Source of the DNA: Phycisphaera sp. | GTDB taxonomy: Bacteria; Planctomycetota; Phycisphaerae; Phycisphaerales; Zrk34 | Direction of reading: 5' to 3' | DNA length: 64,000 bases | NCBI GenBank assembly: GCA_016125285.1 | Contig: WGMA01000023.1 | Coordinates: forward strand, 1 to 64,000 | Made by a program: the position numbers and the translations under genes | The notes under the pieces: generated by a model | The model's input: the letters and a program-made list of their open reading frames with translations, nothing else | Database searches by the model: none | Told to the model about the DNA's origin: nothing | Shown here: positions 36,779-44,441 of the stretch, in pieces | Numbering within the stretch: the first letter of the stretch is position 1 | Layout: every line of letters starts with the position of its first letter

Positions 36779-38182
36779 TCAGAACAGCTCGGGGATCGGC
36801 TGGCCGTACGGCAGCAGCGGCATCGGTCGGCCGGTCAGGTCGTCGAACGTGCGGTCGTAGTTGATGCCGAGGTGTTGATAGACGCTGGCCCACAGGTCGT
36901 TGGGCGTCATCGGCCGATCCTTGGGATGCTCGCCGAGCGCGTCGGTCGAGCCGATGACCTGCCCGGTGCGCATGCCGCCGCCGGACACCAGCACGCTCAT
37001 CGAACTCGGCCAGTGGTCGCGGCCCGGCTGCGTGACGCCGGTCTGTGTGCCCGTGCTGTACGAGATCCGCGGCGTGCGCCCGAACTCGCCGGTGACCACC
37101 AGCATCACCTTCTTGTCGAGCCCGCGCTGGTAGAGGTCTTCGATGAGGGCCGTGATCGCCTGGTCGTAGTACGGCAGGCGGAACAGCGCGTCCTCGAACA
37201 GGTGACAGTTCACCGCGTGCGAGTCCCAGTTGTAGCACGCGTACTTCGGCAGGCCGGTGGTCGGCGCGGGGTTCTCGAGCACGACGGTGACGAAGGTGCA
37301 CCCGGCCTCGATGAGTCGGCGACCCATCAGCGCCCGCTGCCCGTAGGCGTGATGCCCGTAGCGGCTGCGGATGTTCTCCGGCTCCTGCGACAGGTCGAAC
37401 GCGTCGCGCGCCCGCTTGCTGGTCAGCAGGTCGAACGCCCGCTGGTTGAACTCGTCCATCGCGTCCATCGTCTGCGCCTGCTGGCCGAGGTGACGCATCT
37501 GGTCCATGCCGCGCAGCAGCGCGAGGCGGTCCTCCATGCGGCCGGCCATGCCCTCGTTGAGGTCGAGGTTGCGGACGGAGAACTTGTCGCTCGACGGATC
37601 GCCGCCGACCATGAACGGCGTGAACATCGGCCCGAGGTACGCGGCGCCGAGACTGAACACGTCGACGCCGTCGCGGCCGCGGTCCGTCAGAGCGACCACG
37701 TTGGGCAGGCCGATGTTCCGGTTCGCCTGGCACTTGGACACGATGCACGGCACGGCGGGCGCGTCGTTGACGAAGCCGGTCGGCTGCGCCGGATCGCGCC
37801 CGGTGAGGAACCGCTTGTGCCCGCCGCCGTGGTCGGCAAAGTCGTGGTGGAACGAGCGGATGAGCGTGTACTTGTCGGCCATCTTCGCGTGCAGCGGCAG
37901 GTGCTCGCACACCTCGATGCCGCGCACGTTGGTCTTGATCGGCTGGAAGTGCCCGCGGTACTCGGCCGGGGCGTCCGGCTTCATGTCATACGTTTCCATG
38001 TGCGGCGGCCCGCCCGGCAGCCACACCAGCAGCACCGCCGTGTCGTCCTTGCCGGGATTCGACACGCCCGCCGCCTGGGCCGACGCCCGCAGCCGCAGCA
38101 GGTCGCTCAAACACAACCCGCCCGCGCCTAGCGCGCCGACCTTCAACATGCTCCGTCGCGAGATGTCACGTGGTGTGCCCAT
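36779..38182 (-). CDS. DUF1501 family protein (sulfatase-like), Tat-exported
   Basis: A 467-residue product with Tat signal DISRRSMLKVGALGAGGLCL. DUF1501 blocks are present: VLLVWLPGGPPHMETYDMKP, YTLIRSFHHDFADHGGGHKR, NIGLPNVVAL, CYNWDSHAVNCHLFEDALFR, VMLVVTGEFGRTPRISYSTG and GRDHWPSSMSVLVSGGGMRT. The family has an alkaline phosphatase/sulfatase-like fold and is abundant in planctomycetes, usually next to DUF1549/DUF1553 cytochrome proteins; here that partner is missing and the gene is followed by a small membrane protein. Confidence 0.92.
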   Translation of the reverse strand: MGTPRDISRRSMLKVGALGAGGLCLSDLLRLRASAQAAGVSNPGKDDTAVLLVWLPGGPPHMETYDMKPDAPAEYRGHFQPIKTNVRGIEVCEHLPLHAKMADKYTLIRSFHHDFADHGGGHKRFLTGRDPAQPTGFVNDAPAVPCIVSKCQANRNIGLPNVVALTDRGRDGVDVFSLGAAYLGPMFTPFMVGGDPSSDKFSVRNLDLNEGMAGRMEDRLALLRGMDQMRHLGQQAQTMDAMDEFNQRAFDLLTSKRARDAFDLSQEPENIRSRYGHHAYGQRALMGRRLIEAGCTFVTVVLENPAPTTGLPKYACYNWDSHAVNCHLFEDALFRLPYYDQAITALIEDLYQRGLDKKVMLVVTGEFGRTPRISYSTGTQTGVTQPGRDHWPSSMSVLVSGGGMRTGQVIGSTDALGEHPKDRPMTPNDLWASVYQHLGINYDRTFDDLTGRPMPLLPYGQPIPELF

Positions 38183-38246
38183 GCGTAATCATCCACTTCC
38201 GGTAAGACTCTGCGATTATACCCTTCATATCGGCCGACGTCCCGAT

Positions 38247-38690
38247 TTATCTGTCATCGTATTCCAGCCGCTTACCCATACTCGTCACGTCGTCGACCGC
38301 GAAGCCGATGGCGTTGTAAAACGCGATGGCGTCGGTGTTACCGGTGCGGACCTGGAGGTTGATCTTCGGACACCCCGCGGCCCGCAGCAGGCGTTCGGCC
38401 TCGGTCATCAGCGCCCGGCCGTATCCGTTGCCGCGGTGGTCGGGGTCGACGCCGAGGTAGTTGATCCAGCCGCGGTGCCCGTCGTAGCCCGCCATCACCG
38501 AGCCGACGAGCGTGCCGGGGTCAGTTCCGGAGTTGCCGTCGATCTCGCCGACGAGGAACCACGCCGCCTGCACCGCCTGCTTGCGAGCGATGTCCTTCCG
38601 TGGATCGTTCCACGGCCGGGTCAGCCCGCAGCGCTCCCACAGCGCCACGACCGCGTCTTCGTCGCGGGATTGGTACGGGCGGATGTTCAT
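38247..38690 (-). CDS. GNAT family acetyltransferase (YpeA-like)
   Basis: A 147-residue GNAT protein. Opening NIRPYQSRDEDAVVALWERC; the acetyl-CoA binding motif A is LGVDPDHRGNGYGRALMTEA; the C-terminal LQVRTGNTDAIAFYNAIGFA is the usual 'N-x-x-A-x-x-F-Y' block. The order resembles E. coli YpeA. The acceptor is unknown. The ATG at 38690 is chosen since upstream in-frame sequence is low-complexity spacer. Confidence 0.87.
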   Translation of the reverse strand: MNIRPYQSRDEDAVVALWERCGLTRPWNDPRKDIARKQAVQAAWFLVGEIDGNSGTDPGTLVGSVMAGYDGHRGWINYLGVDPDHRGNGYGRALMTEAERLLRAAGCPKINLQVRTGNTDAIAFYNAIGFAVDDVTSMGKRLEYDDR

Positions 38691-39009
<319 letters not shown>

Positions 39010-39630
39010 TTAATTCAGGCCCAGTCGCGCGAGCTGGCGGTCATGCGCGCGGCTGAGCAGGGTCAGCGAGGTCAGGGCGCCGACGAGGCAGAGGAACATG
39101 TCCCACTGGGTGTCCCACACGTCGCCCTGGGTGGCGAGGTAGGCGGTGGCGTCGGAGCCGTAGATCAGGGCGGCCCACCACTCGATCATCTCGAAGAAGG
39201 CGCTGAACGCGAGGCAGAACGCGGCGGAGGTGCTGAACAGCCAGCCGCCCGATCGCAGTGGCGAGGTCCGCAGGAGCAGTTCGCGGGCGAAGATGGCGGG
39301 GACGAAGCCCTGGGCGAGGTGGCCGAGGCGGTCGTAGTGGTTGCGGGACAGGTCGAGCCAGTCCGCGAACCAGCGGCCCAACGGGACCTGCGCGTAGGTG
39401 TAATGCCCGCCGATGATGAGGATCACGGCGTGGGCGAACATGAGGCGGTAGACCAGCGGGGTCATTGGAAAAGCCCGCCGCGTGAGGACCAGCAGCGGCA
39501 GGGCGACGACGACCCATGACACCTCGAGGCACCACGTCAGCCAGTCCGCGGGCCCGATCGCCGCGGAGGCGACGAGCAGGACGACGGTCAGGGCAAATAA
39601 CGCACGCAGTTCGGTGCGGTGGGGGAGCAT
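39010..39630 (-). CDS. DUF2238 family integral membrane protein (YjdF-like)
   Basis: A 206-residue polytopic membrane protein. Typical DUF2238 sequence includes HYTYAQVPLGRWFADWLDLS, RNHYDRLGHLAQGFVPAIFA, AFSAFFEMIEWWAALIYGSD and GDVWDTQWDMFLCLVGA. The function of the family is unknown. The ATG at 39630 is used; the longer frame upstream is AT-rich spacer with a word repeat. Confidence 0.9.
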   Translation of the reverse strand: MLPHRTELRALFALTVVLLVASAAIGPADWLTWCLEVSWVVVALPLLVLTRRAFPMTPLVYRLMFAHAVILIIGGHYTYAQVPLGRWFADWLDLSRNHYDRLGHLAQGFVPAIFARELLLRTSPLRSGGWLFSTSAAFCLAFSAFFEMIEWWAALIYGSDATAYLATQGDVWDTQWDMFLCLVGALTSLTLLSRAHDRQLARLGLN

Positions 39631-39639
39631 GGAAACACA

Positions 39640-39686
39640 ATAGCTGCAAATGGCCAATGACCAAATCCCAATGGCCACATTCGTGC
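39640..39686. repeat. AT-rich word repeat GGCCAATGACCAAAT
   Basis: A short island in which (A)ATGGCC, ATGACC and AATCCC words alternate (TGCAAATGGCCAATGACC then AAATCCCAATGGCC). It lies between the DUF2238 start and the Imm1-like gene. Confidence 0.6.
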
Positions 39687-39733
39687 CGAGCGCTATAGTT
39701 TGACTATTCGATTCAAGTTGTGGCAACCGGTAA

Positions 39734-40078
39734 CTAGCCCACACTTGCAATCACAGTGCCGTCATCTGAGTCATTGTGCCAGGTGACAAATGGTGGCGGC
39801 GTATGGTGAGTTCGAAAGTATTCCAGCGCCTGTTCGATGGTCGAAATCGGCAGTGCCCACGCACGGGGATACTCATCATGCTGCCCGTTGGAGAGATGGT
39901 ATTCAATCATGGCTTCGGGGTTGCCGTCGTAGTTTGGGTTCCGCGAACTGAAGCCAGCGTCGCCATTCTCTCGCAGATACATCAGCCAGCCAACATCACC
40001 GTTGATCAAGGCGCACATAGACTGACCATCGGGCGACTCAACCCAGATTTCACGAAACCGATGGTTCGGATCGTTCAT
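39734..40078 (-). CDS. Imm1-like immunity protein
   Basis: A 114-residue product. RFREIWVESPDGQSMCALIN, FSSRNPNYDGNPEAMIEYHL and ALPISTIEQALEYFRTHHTP then PPFVTWHN reproduce the Imm1 layout (DIxG/strand, then a late helix and 'xxPxxVxW' end). Imm1 proteins protect against toxins of polymorphic systems; no toxin is seen next to it here, so it would be an orphan. The ATG at 40078 follows AGGGT at 10 nt; an ATG at 40099 is the alternative. Confidence 0.65.
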   Translation of the reverse strand: MNDPNHRFREIWVESPDGQSMCALINGDVGWLMYLRENGDAGFSSRNPNYDGNPEAMIEYHLSNGQHDEYPRAWALPISTIEQALEYFRTHHTPPPFVTWHNDSDDGTVIASVG

Positions 40079-40138
40079 GTGGTCGTACCCTGATTCCATT
40101 GCCCCACACGCCGGGCGACGCATCCGGGCTGTTGCGGC

Positions 40139-40399
40139 TCAGAACGGCACCGCATCGTTGGGGCGGATGCGGTAGGTTTCAGCGTCGATTGCTGTGTCGA
40201 TGATGACCGACGTGCGGAACTCCTCGCCGTCGATTGAAATCGCTACAATCGCGGGGCCTGCGGGCACAGGTTGCGGGGTTTGCGTCATGATGAATGTCGG
40301 CCCGACGTTGCACAGCATGATCCGCTGATCACCGATTTCGAGCCATTGCTTGACCACCGCCGAGAACGCGCGTCCGCCGAATGCAGTGGCTTGAGACAT
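40139..40399 (-). CDS. Small protein of unknown family
   Basis: An 86-residue product rich in beta-strand patterns (IVAISIDGEEFRTSVIID, AETYRIRPNDAVPF). The ATG at 40399 has a good Shine-Dalgarno sequence (AGGGAGC, 8-9 nt upstream) that lies inside the opposite-strand kinase-like gene. The two start codons overlap on opposite strands. No function is recognised. Confidence 0.55.
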   Translation of the reverse strand: MSQATAFGGRAFSAVVKQWLEIGDQRIMLCNVGPTFIMTQTPQPVPAGPAIVAISIDGEEFRTSVIIDTAIDAETYRIRPNDAVPF

Positions 40400-40910
40400 G
40401 AATATGCTCCCTGATCATCCTGACGGGGCCGACCCGCAAGAGGTCGCCAAACGCTTCCTTGCCGACTCCTGCGAACTCGAATCGGTGCTTGGTTCGGGTA
40501 CTGATGGTATCGTCTACTCCACATCCCGTCCATCAGCAATAAAGGTGTTTTCGGCGCCCAGACGGTACCAGAATGAGCTAGCAGCGTACCTTCGGCTTGA
40601 GGAGTTCAAGGTCACTAAGATATGCGGGCATAACGTGCCGGTGCTGCTGGGGAATGACGATGCACTCCTGGTCATCGAGATGTCGCGTGTGGTAGTGCCT
40701 TACGTGCTGGACTTCGGGAAATCCGATGTGGATTACTGCCTGGACTTCACCGACGAGGAACTCGAATCGCGTCTGGAGGAACAGGCGGGCGAGTTTGGCG
40801 AGGATTGGTCCGGGGCGTTGGATATCTATTACAAGCTGCGTTTCTACGGCATCTACTATCACGACCTGAGTCCCCGCAACATCGCGTTTCTGCGTGACGA
40901 GGCTATGTGA
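40398..40910 (+). CDS. Minimal protein kinase-like protein
   Basis: A 170-residue product. LGSGTDGIVYSTSRPSAIKV is a glycine-rich loop followed by the invariant-type Ala-x-Lys, NELAAYLRLEE may be the alpha-C Glu, LVIEMSRVVVPYVLDFG is the hinge, and GIYYHDLSPRNIAFLRDE is an HxDxxxxN catalytic loop. The chain ends just after this loop, so the DFG metal-binding loop and the rest of the C-lobe are absent. It may be a truncated or atypical kinase. It has no Shine-Dalgarno sequence, and its ATG overlaps the opposite-strand start at 40399. It neighbours immunity-type genes. Confidence 0.65.
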   Translation: MNMLPDHPDGADPQEVAKRFLADSCELESVLGSGTDGIVYSTSRPSAIKVFSAPRRYQNELAAYLRLEEFKVTKICGHNVPVLLGNDDALLVIEMSRVVVPYVLDFGKSDVDYCLDFTDEELESRLEEQAGEFGEDWSGALDIYYKLRFYGIYYHDLSPRNIAFLRDEAM

Positions 40911-41017
40911 TCGGTGCCGCCTCGCCGACTCTGGCACACCCGGGCGATTTTGCTACGATACGGGCCCCGCCCGGTGGGATCATTTACGGGCGGGTCATCA
41001 TCGAGGTAGGTAGTCCA

Positions 41018-42652
41018 ATGCCAACGATCAAGATCGGCGACAAGCTCTGCGATTTCGAAGGCCACAAGACCATCTTGCAGGTCGCGCTCGAAAACGACAT
41101 CGAGATCCCGCACTACTGCTATCACCCGGGACTGACGATCGTGGCGTCGTGCCGCATCTGTCTCGCGGAGGTCGCCCAGCCGCACCCCAAGACCGGCGAG
41201 CTGCAGCGGATACCGAAGCTGGTGCCGACGTGTCAGCATCCCGCGGTGGACGGCTCGGAGGTCTATCTGACCAGCCCGGCGACGATCGCCAACCGCAAGG
41301 CGGTGATGGAGTACCTGCTGATCAATCACCCGCTGGACTGCCCGGTGTGCGACCAGGCGGGCGAGTGTCACCTGCAGGACTACTCGTACCTGCACGGCCG
41401 GGCGTACAGCCGGTTCGAAGAGACGAAGGTCAAGCAGCCTAAGAAGGACATCGGTCCGCACGTGCTGCTGTATTCCGACCGCTGCATCATGTGCGACCGC
41501 TGCGTGCGGTTCACGAAGGAGATCGCGGGCACGGGCGAGCTGGGTCGCATGAACCGCGGCAACCGCACGGAGATCGACACGTTCCCCGGCACGGCGCTGG
41601 ACAACGAGCTGTCGGGCAACGTGGTGGACATCTGCCCGGTGGGCGCGCTGCTGGATAAGGATTTTCTGTTCGAGCAGCGTGTGTGGTTCCTGAAGTCGAC
41701 GCCGAGCATTGATGGCATCACCGCGTCGGGCGACAACATCTGGCTCGACCACAACGAGGGCCGGATCTGGCGGATCAAGCCGCGCCAGAACGACGAAGTG
41801 AACCAGTGGTGGACGAGCGACGAGATCCGCTACGGCTGGAAGTTCGTGCACGATCCGCGGCGGCTGACCAGCGCGTCGTGGAAGCAGGTGCACAGCCAGG
41901 TCGACTGCGACTGGCACACGGCGTACGGCGAGGTCATGGAAGGCGTCAAGCAGATGGAGGAGCAGGGCAAGCGGCTGGCGGTGATGCTGTCGCCGATGCT
42001 GGCCTGCGAAGAGGCGTACCTGCTGGCCAAGACGGTGCGGATGCTGGACCCCGAGGCGGTGCTGGCGATCGGCCCGGTGCCGCGCGAGGGCGAGGACAAG
42101 ACGTTCAAGGGCGGGTACACGGTCTACGCCGAGAAGGCGCCGAACGCGCGCGGCGTGCGTCGCGTGCTCGAGCAGCTGGCCGGTCCCGACCCGGTGCTGG
42201 ACTACGAGCAGTTCATCGCGGAGCTGAAGGTCGACGACCAGAACATCGGCGCGGTGGTGGTGACGGGCAACTATCCCTCGGCGTGGGCGACGACGAAGCT
42301 GCTCAAGGCGCTGGCGGATCGCAAGACGCTGCTGATCGACACGCTGCCGAACGTGCTGAGCGGCCAGGCGGACGTGGTGCTGCCGACGACGACGTGGGTC
42401 GAGAAGAGCGGCACGTTCGAGAACATCCACGGCCGGCTGCAGGTCTTCGAGCAGGCGATCGCGCCGATCGAGTTCGCCCGCAGCGAGGGCCAGATCGCGC
42501 TGGACCTGCTGGCGGCGGCCGGGCTTGGCGACCCGCAGCGTTACGACGCGGCGAAGGTCCGCGAGGAGCTCGGCGGCGTGTTCACCACGGACGTGCACGT
42601 TGCGGCCAAACACGACGCCCGCAAGCCGCAGATGCAGTACGTCGAGCTTTAA
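41018..42652 (+). CDS. nuoG: NADH-quinone oxidoreductase subunit G-like iron-sulfur protein
   Basis: A 544-residue protein. The N-terminal [2Fe-2S] ferredoxin domain has Cys34, Cys45, Cys48 and Cys72 (HYCYHPGLTIVASCRIC then LVPTCQHP). The His/Cys cluster is HPLDCPVCDQAGECHLQD, followed by a 4Fe-4S site CIMCDRCVRF with ICPVGAL, then a molybdopterin oxidoreductase-like domain of about 300 residues. The layout is NuoG of complex I, somewhat short. There are no other nuo genes beside it, so it may serve complex I from a separate locus or another NAD(P)-linked complex. The ATG at 41018 is favoured by GAGGTAGG upstream; the longer frame is spacer. Confidence 0.88.
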   Translation: MPTIKIGDKLCDFEGHKTILQVALENDIEIPHYCYHPGLTIVASCRICLAEVAQPHPKTGELQRIPKLVPTCQHPAVDGSEVYLTSPATIANRKAVMEYLLINHPLDCPVCDQAGECHLQDYSYLHGRAYSRFEETKVKQPKKDIGPHVLLYSDRCIMCDRCVRFTKEIAGTGELGRMNRGNRTEIDTFPGTALDNELSGNVVDICPVGALLDKDFLFEQRVWFLKSTPSIDGITASGDNIWLDHNEGRIWRIKPRQNDEVNQWWTSDEIRYGWKFVHDPRRLTSASWKQVHSQVDCDWHTAYGEVMEGVKQMEEQGKRLAVMLSPMLACEEAYLLAKTVRMLDPEAVLAIGPVPREGEDKTFKGGYTVYAEKAPNARGVRRVLEQLAGPDPVLDYEQFIAELKVDDQNIGAVVVTGNYPSAWATTKLLKALADRKTLLIDTLPNVLSGQADVVLPTTTWVEKSGTFENIHGRLQVFEQAIAPIEFARSEGQIALDLLAAAGLGDPQRYDAAKVREELGGVFTTDVHVAAKHDARKPQMQYVEL

Positions 42653-42670
42653 CGCCGCGGCGCGGCGTGC

Positions 42671-42759
42671 TTCAGGTTTCAAGTTTCAGGTCTCAAGCGG
42701 TGTCGTCGCTTTTGCGCGACGGGCTTGTCGCTTGAGACCCGGGACCTGAAGCTTGAGAC
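42671..42759. repeat. Inverted word repeat TTTCAGGTCTCAAGCG
   Basis: Left arm 42671-42699 (TTCAGGTTTCAAGTTTCAGG then TCTCAAGCG) and right arm 42729-42759 (CGCTTGAGACCCGGGACCTG then AAGCTTGAGAC) are imperfect inverted copies; TTTCAAG/TTTCAGG words recur within the left arm. It lies just before the start of the zinc-ribbon gene. Confidence 0.75.
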
Positions 42760-42763
42760 AACG

Positions 42764-43030
42764 ATGGCCTACCACGACGAAGACAGTTTGCAGGACGACG
42801 ACCTCGACGACGCGATCGACGACGAGGAGGTCGAGGCGTACACGCTGCCCTGTCCGCATTGCGGCGAGGAGGTGTGGGCGGACGCGGACGTGTGCCCGCA
42901 CTGCCGGAGCTTCATCAGCGACGCGGACTTCGAGCGGGCGGAACACGACGGCGATCAGCTGCGGGGCTGGTCGGTGCTGATCATCATCGTGATGGTGATC
43001 CTGATGCTGGCGTTGATGATGCTGCGGTAG
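42764..43030 (+). CDS. Zinc-ribbon protein with C-terminal membrane helix
   Basis: An 88-residue product: acidic N-terminus (DEDSLQDDDLDDAIDDEEVE), a zinc ribbon CPHCGEEVWADADVCPHC, and a C-terminal anchor (WSVLIIIVMVILMLALMMLR). It is likely tail-anchored. Probably co-transcribed with nuoG (112-bp gap containing an inverted word repeat). Function unknown. Confidence 0.75.
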   Translation: MAYHDEDSLQDDDLDDAIDDEEVEAYTLPCPHCGEEVWADADVCPHCRSFISDADFERAEHDGDQLRGWSVLIIIVMVILMLALMMLR

Positions 43031-43048
43031 GGGGCGAGCGGTCGCTGC

Positions 43049-43190
43049 GCTCCTGATGCTTGATGCTGGATGGCTCGCTGCGCTCGCGATGCTGGATCGG
43101 TGCGGGTATACGATGGGCGCATCCAGCATCCAGCATCCAGCATCCAGCATCCAGCATCCAGCATCCAGCATCGCGAGCACAGCGAGCCTT
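43049..43190. repeat. CATCCAG heptamer array and 24-bp inverted repeat, copy 1
   Basis: Seven uninterrupted CATCCAG heptamers at 43120-43168. Flanking arms 43072-43095 and 43165-43188 are inverted repeats with 23 of 24 matches (GGCTCGCTGCGCTCGCGATG then CTGG). The left side carries GATGCTTGATGCTGGATGG words. The array ends 3 bp from the stop of the convergent gene. Confidence 0.9.
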
Positions 43191-43694
43191 CTAGAAGGTG
43201 CGGCGTTTGGTGGGTTCGCCGAAGATGGTTTCGCCGTCGACTTCGATGAATGTGGCGCGGACGTGGGTGCGGTCCTCGACGCGCAGGTGGACGACGAACG
43301 GGCGTGTGGGGCTGATGCCGAAGCCGTTGGGGATCTCGAGGAACCCGGTGATCTGCCAGGTGATGTTGCCCATCTGGGAGACCTCGTAGGCGTCGGTGGA
43401 GAACGCGGGGAACTTCGGGGGGCTGACGGAAACGATCTTTTCCCCGATGGCGTCGCAGGCGTGCTGGACGAGCTGCCGCTGCGAGGGCGGGACGACGGTC
43501 GCGGCGACCATGACGCGCTCGCGGGTCGGCGTGTCGCCCACGGCGGCGGCGGGGCGGCTGACCACGCGCGCCGGCGCGGGCGCGGCCGGGGAGTACGTCA
43601 CGTAGACGACCACCGGCAACGCGATCGCGATCAGCAACGGTATCCCGAAGCTCACCGATCGCGTCAGCGCGGATTTCTGTGGCGTCTTGGCCAT
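43191..43694 (-). CDS. Membrane-anchored hypothetical protein
   Basis: A 167-residue product with one N-terminal membrane helix (VSFGIPLLIAIALPVVVYVT) and a periplasmic-type domain (QLVQHACDAIGEKIVSVSPP, ITWQITGFLEIPNGFGISPT, PFVVHLRVEDRTHVRATFIE). No family is recognised. The ATG at 43694 is the natural start. It is flanked on both sides by CATCCAG repeats. Confidence 0.65.
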   Translation of the reverse strand: MAKTPQKSALTRSVSFGIPLLIAIALPVVVYVTYSPAAPAPARVVSRPAAAVGDTPTRERVMVAATVVPPSQRQLVQHACDAIGEKIVSVSPPKFPAFSTDAYEVSQMGNITWQITGFLEIPNGFGISPTRPFVVHLRVEDRTHVRATFIEVDGETIFGEPTKRRTF

Positions 43695-43779
43695 GATTCG
43701 ATGTCGTTCAACTTCACGTGCGTACGCAAGATGTGCCCTAAACCGCGAGTAGTTTAGCGACGAGCGGTCCGGCGCACAA

Positions 43780-43936
43780 TGGGTCGCTGCGATGCGCTCG
43801 CGATGCTGGATGGGTCGCTGCGATCCTGATGCTTGATGCTTGATGCTGGATGGCTCGCTGCGCTCGCGATGCTGGATCGGTGCGGGCTTACGATGGGCGC
43901 ATCCAGCATCCAGCATCCAGCATCCAGCGTCCGCGG
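43780..43936. repeat. CATCCAG repeat, copy 2
   Basis: The segment 43851-43920 is near-identical to 43071-43140 (two differences in 70 bp). Four CATCCAG heptamers follow (43900-43927), preceded by GATGCTTGATGCTTGATGCT words. It abuts the stop of the ArsC-like gene at 43937. Confidence 0.9.
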
Positions 43937-44293
43937 TCACAGCAGTTCGAGCACCTTCTCGGGCGGGCGGCCGAGCCGGGCGCGTTTGCCCTTCACGACG
44001 ATGGGGCGTTCGATGAGGATGGGGTGGGCGACCATGGCGTCGATCAGCGCGTCGGGGTCGTCGGCCTTGTCGGCGAGGCGGAGTTCGGCGAAGGCGGCTT
44101 CCTTGCGTCGGATGATGTCCATGGGGGCGAGGCCGAGCTTGGTCAGCAGGTCGCGCAGCGTGTCGGCGTCGGGCGGGGCGTCGAGGTATCTGACGATGTC
44201 GGGCTCGACGCCCTGTTCGCGCAGCAGGTCGAGGGTCTGGCGGCTCTTGGTGCAGCGCGGGTTGTGGTAGATGGTGACGTTGGATCGGGTCAC
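43937..44293 (-). CDS. Arsenate reductase-like protein (ArsC/Spx superfamily, glutaredoxin type)
   Basis: A 118-residue product with YHNPRCTKSRQTLDLLREQG (Cys14 as the arsenate-binding/redox Cys), MDIIRRKEAAFAEL, and HPILIERPIVVKGKRARLGR supplying the Arg residues. The layout is that of E. coli-type ArsC, which reduces arsenate with glutathione/glutaredoxin, though many relatives (YfgD, Spx-like) have other roles. No ars genes are nearby. Confidence 0.88.
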   Translation of the reverse strand: MTRSNVTIYHNPRCTKSRQTLDLLREQGVEPDIVRYLDAPPDADTLRDLLTKLGLAPMDIIRRKEAAFAELRLADKADDPDALIDAMVAHPILIERPIVVKGKRARLGRPPEKVLELL

Positions 44294-44349
44294 GGGGTTG
44301 GCTCCTGAGCGGTGAGCGGATGAGTATATCGAGCGGTTGCGGTTGTGCT

Positions 44350-44355
44350 ACAATG
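44350..44355 (+). promoter_or_regulatory. -10 element TACAAT upstream of the GT-C/TPR gene
   Basis: TACAAT lies 86 nt before the ATG at 44442, in the gap after the ArsC-like start on the opposite strand. Confidence 0.4.
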
Positions 44356-44441
44356 CCGGACCATGTCGCGATCGCCGCCGGCGCAACGGGGTCGCACATG
44401 ACGGATGCATTTCCAGTTGTTTTGGCGCCGGGTGAGAGTCG

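Noticed and set aside
43049-43190. CATCCAG array considered as a CRISPR array
   Set aside because: The heptamers are contiguous with no spacers, unit length is 7 bp, and no cas gene is present.
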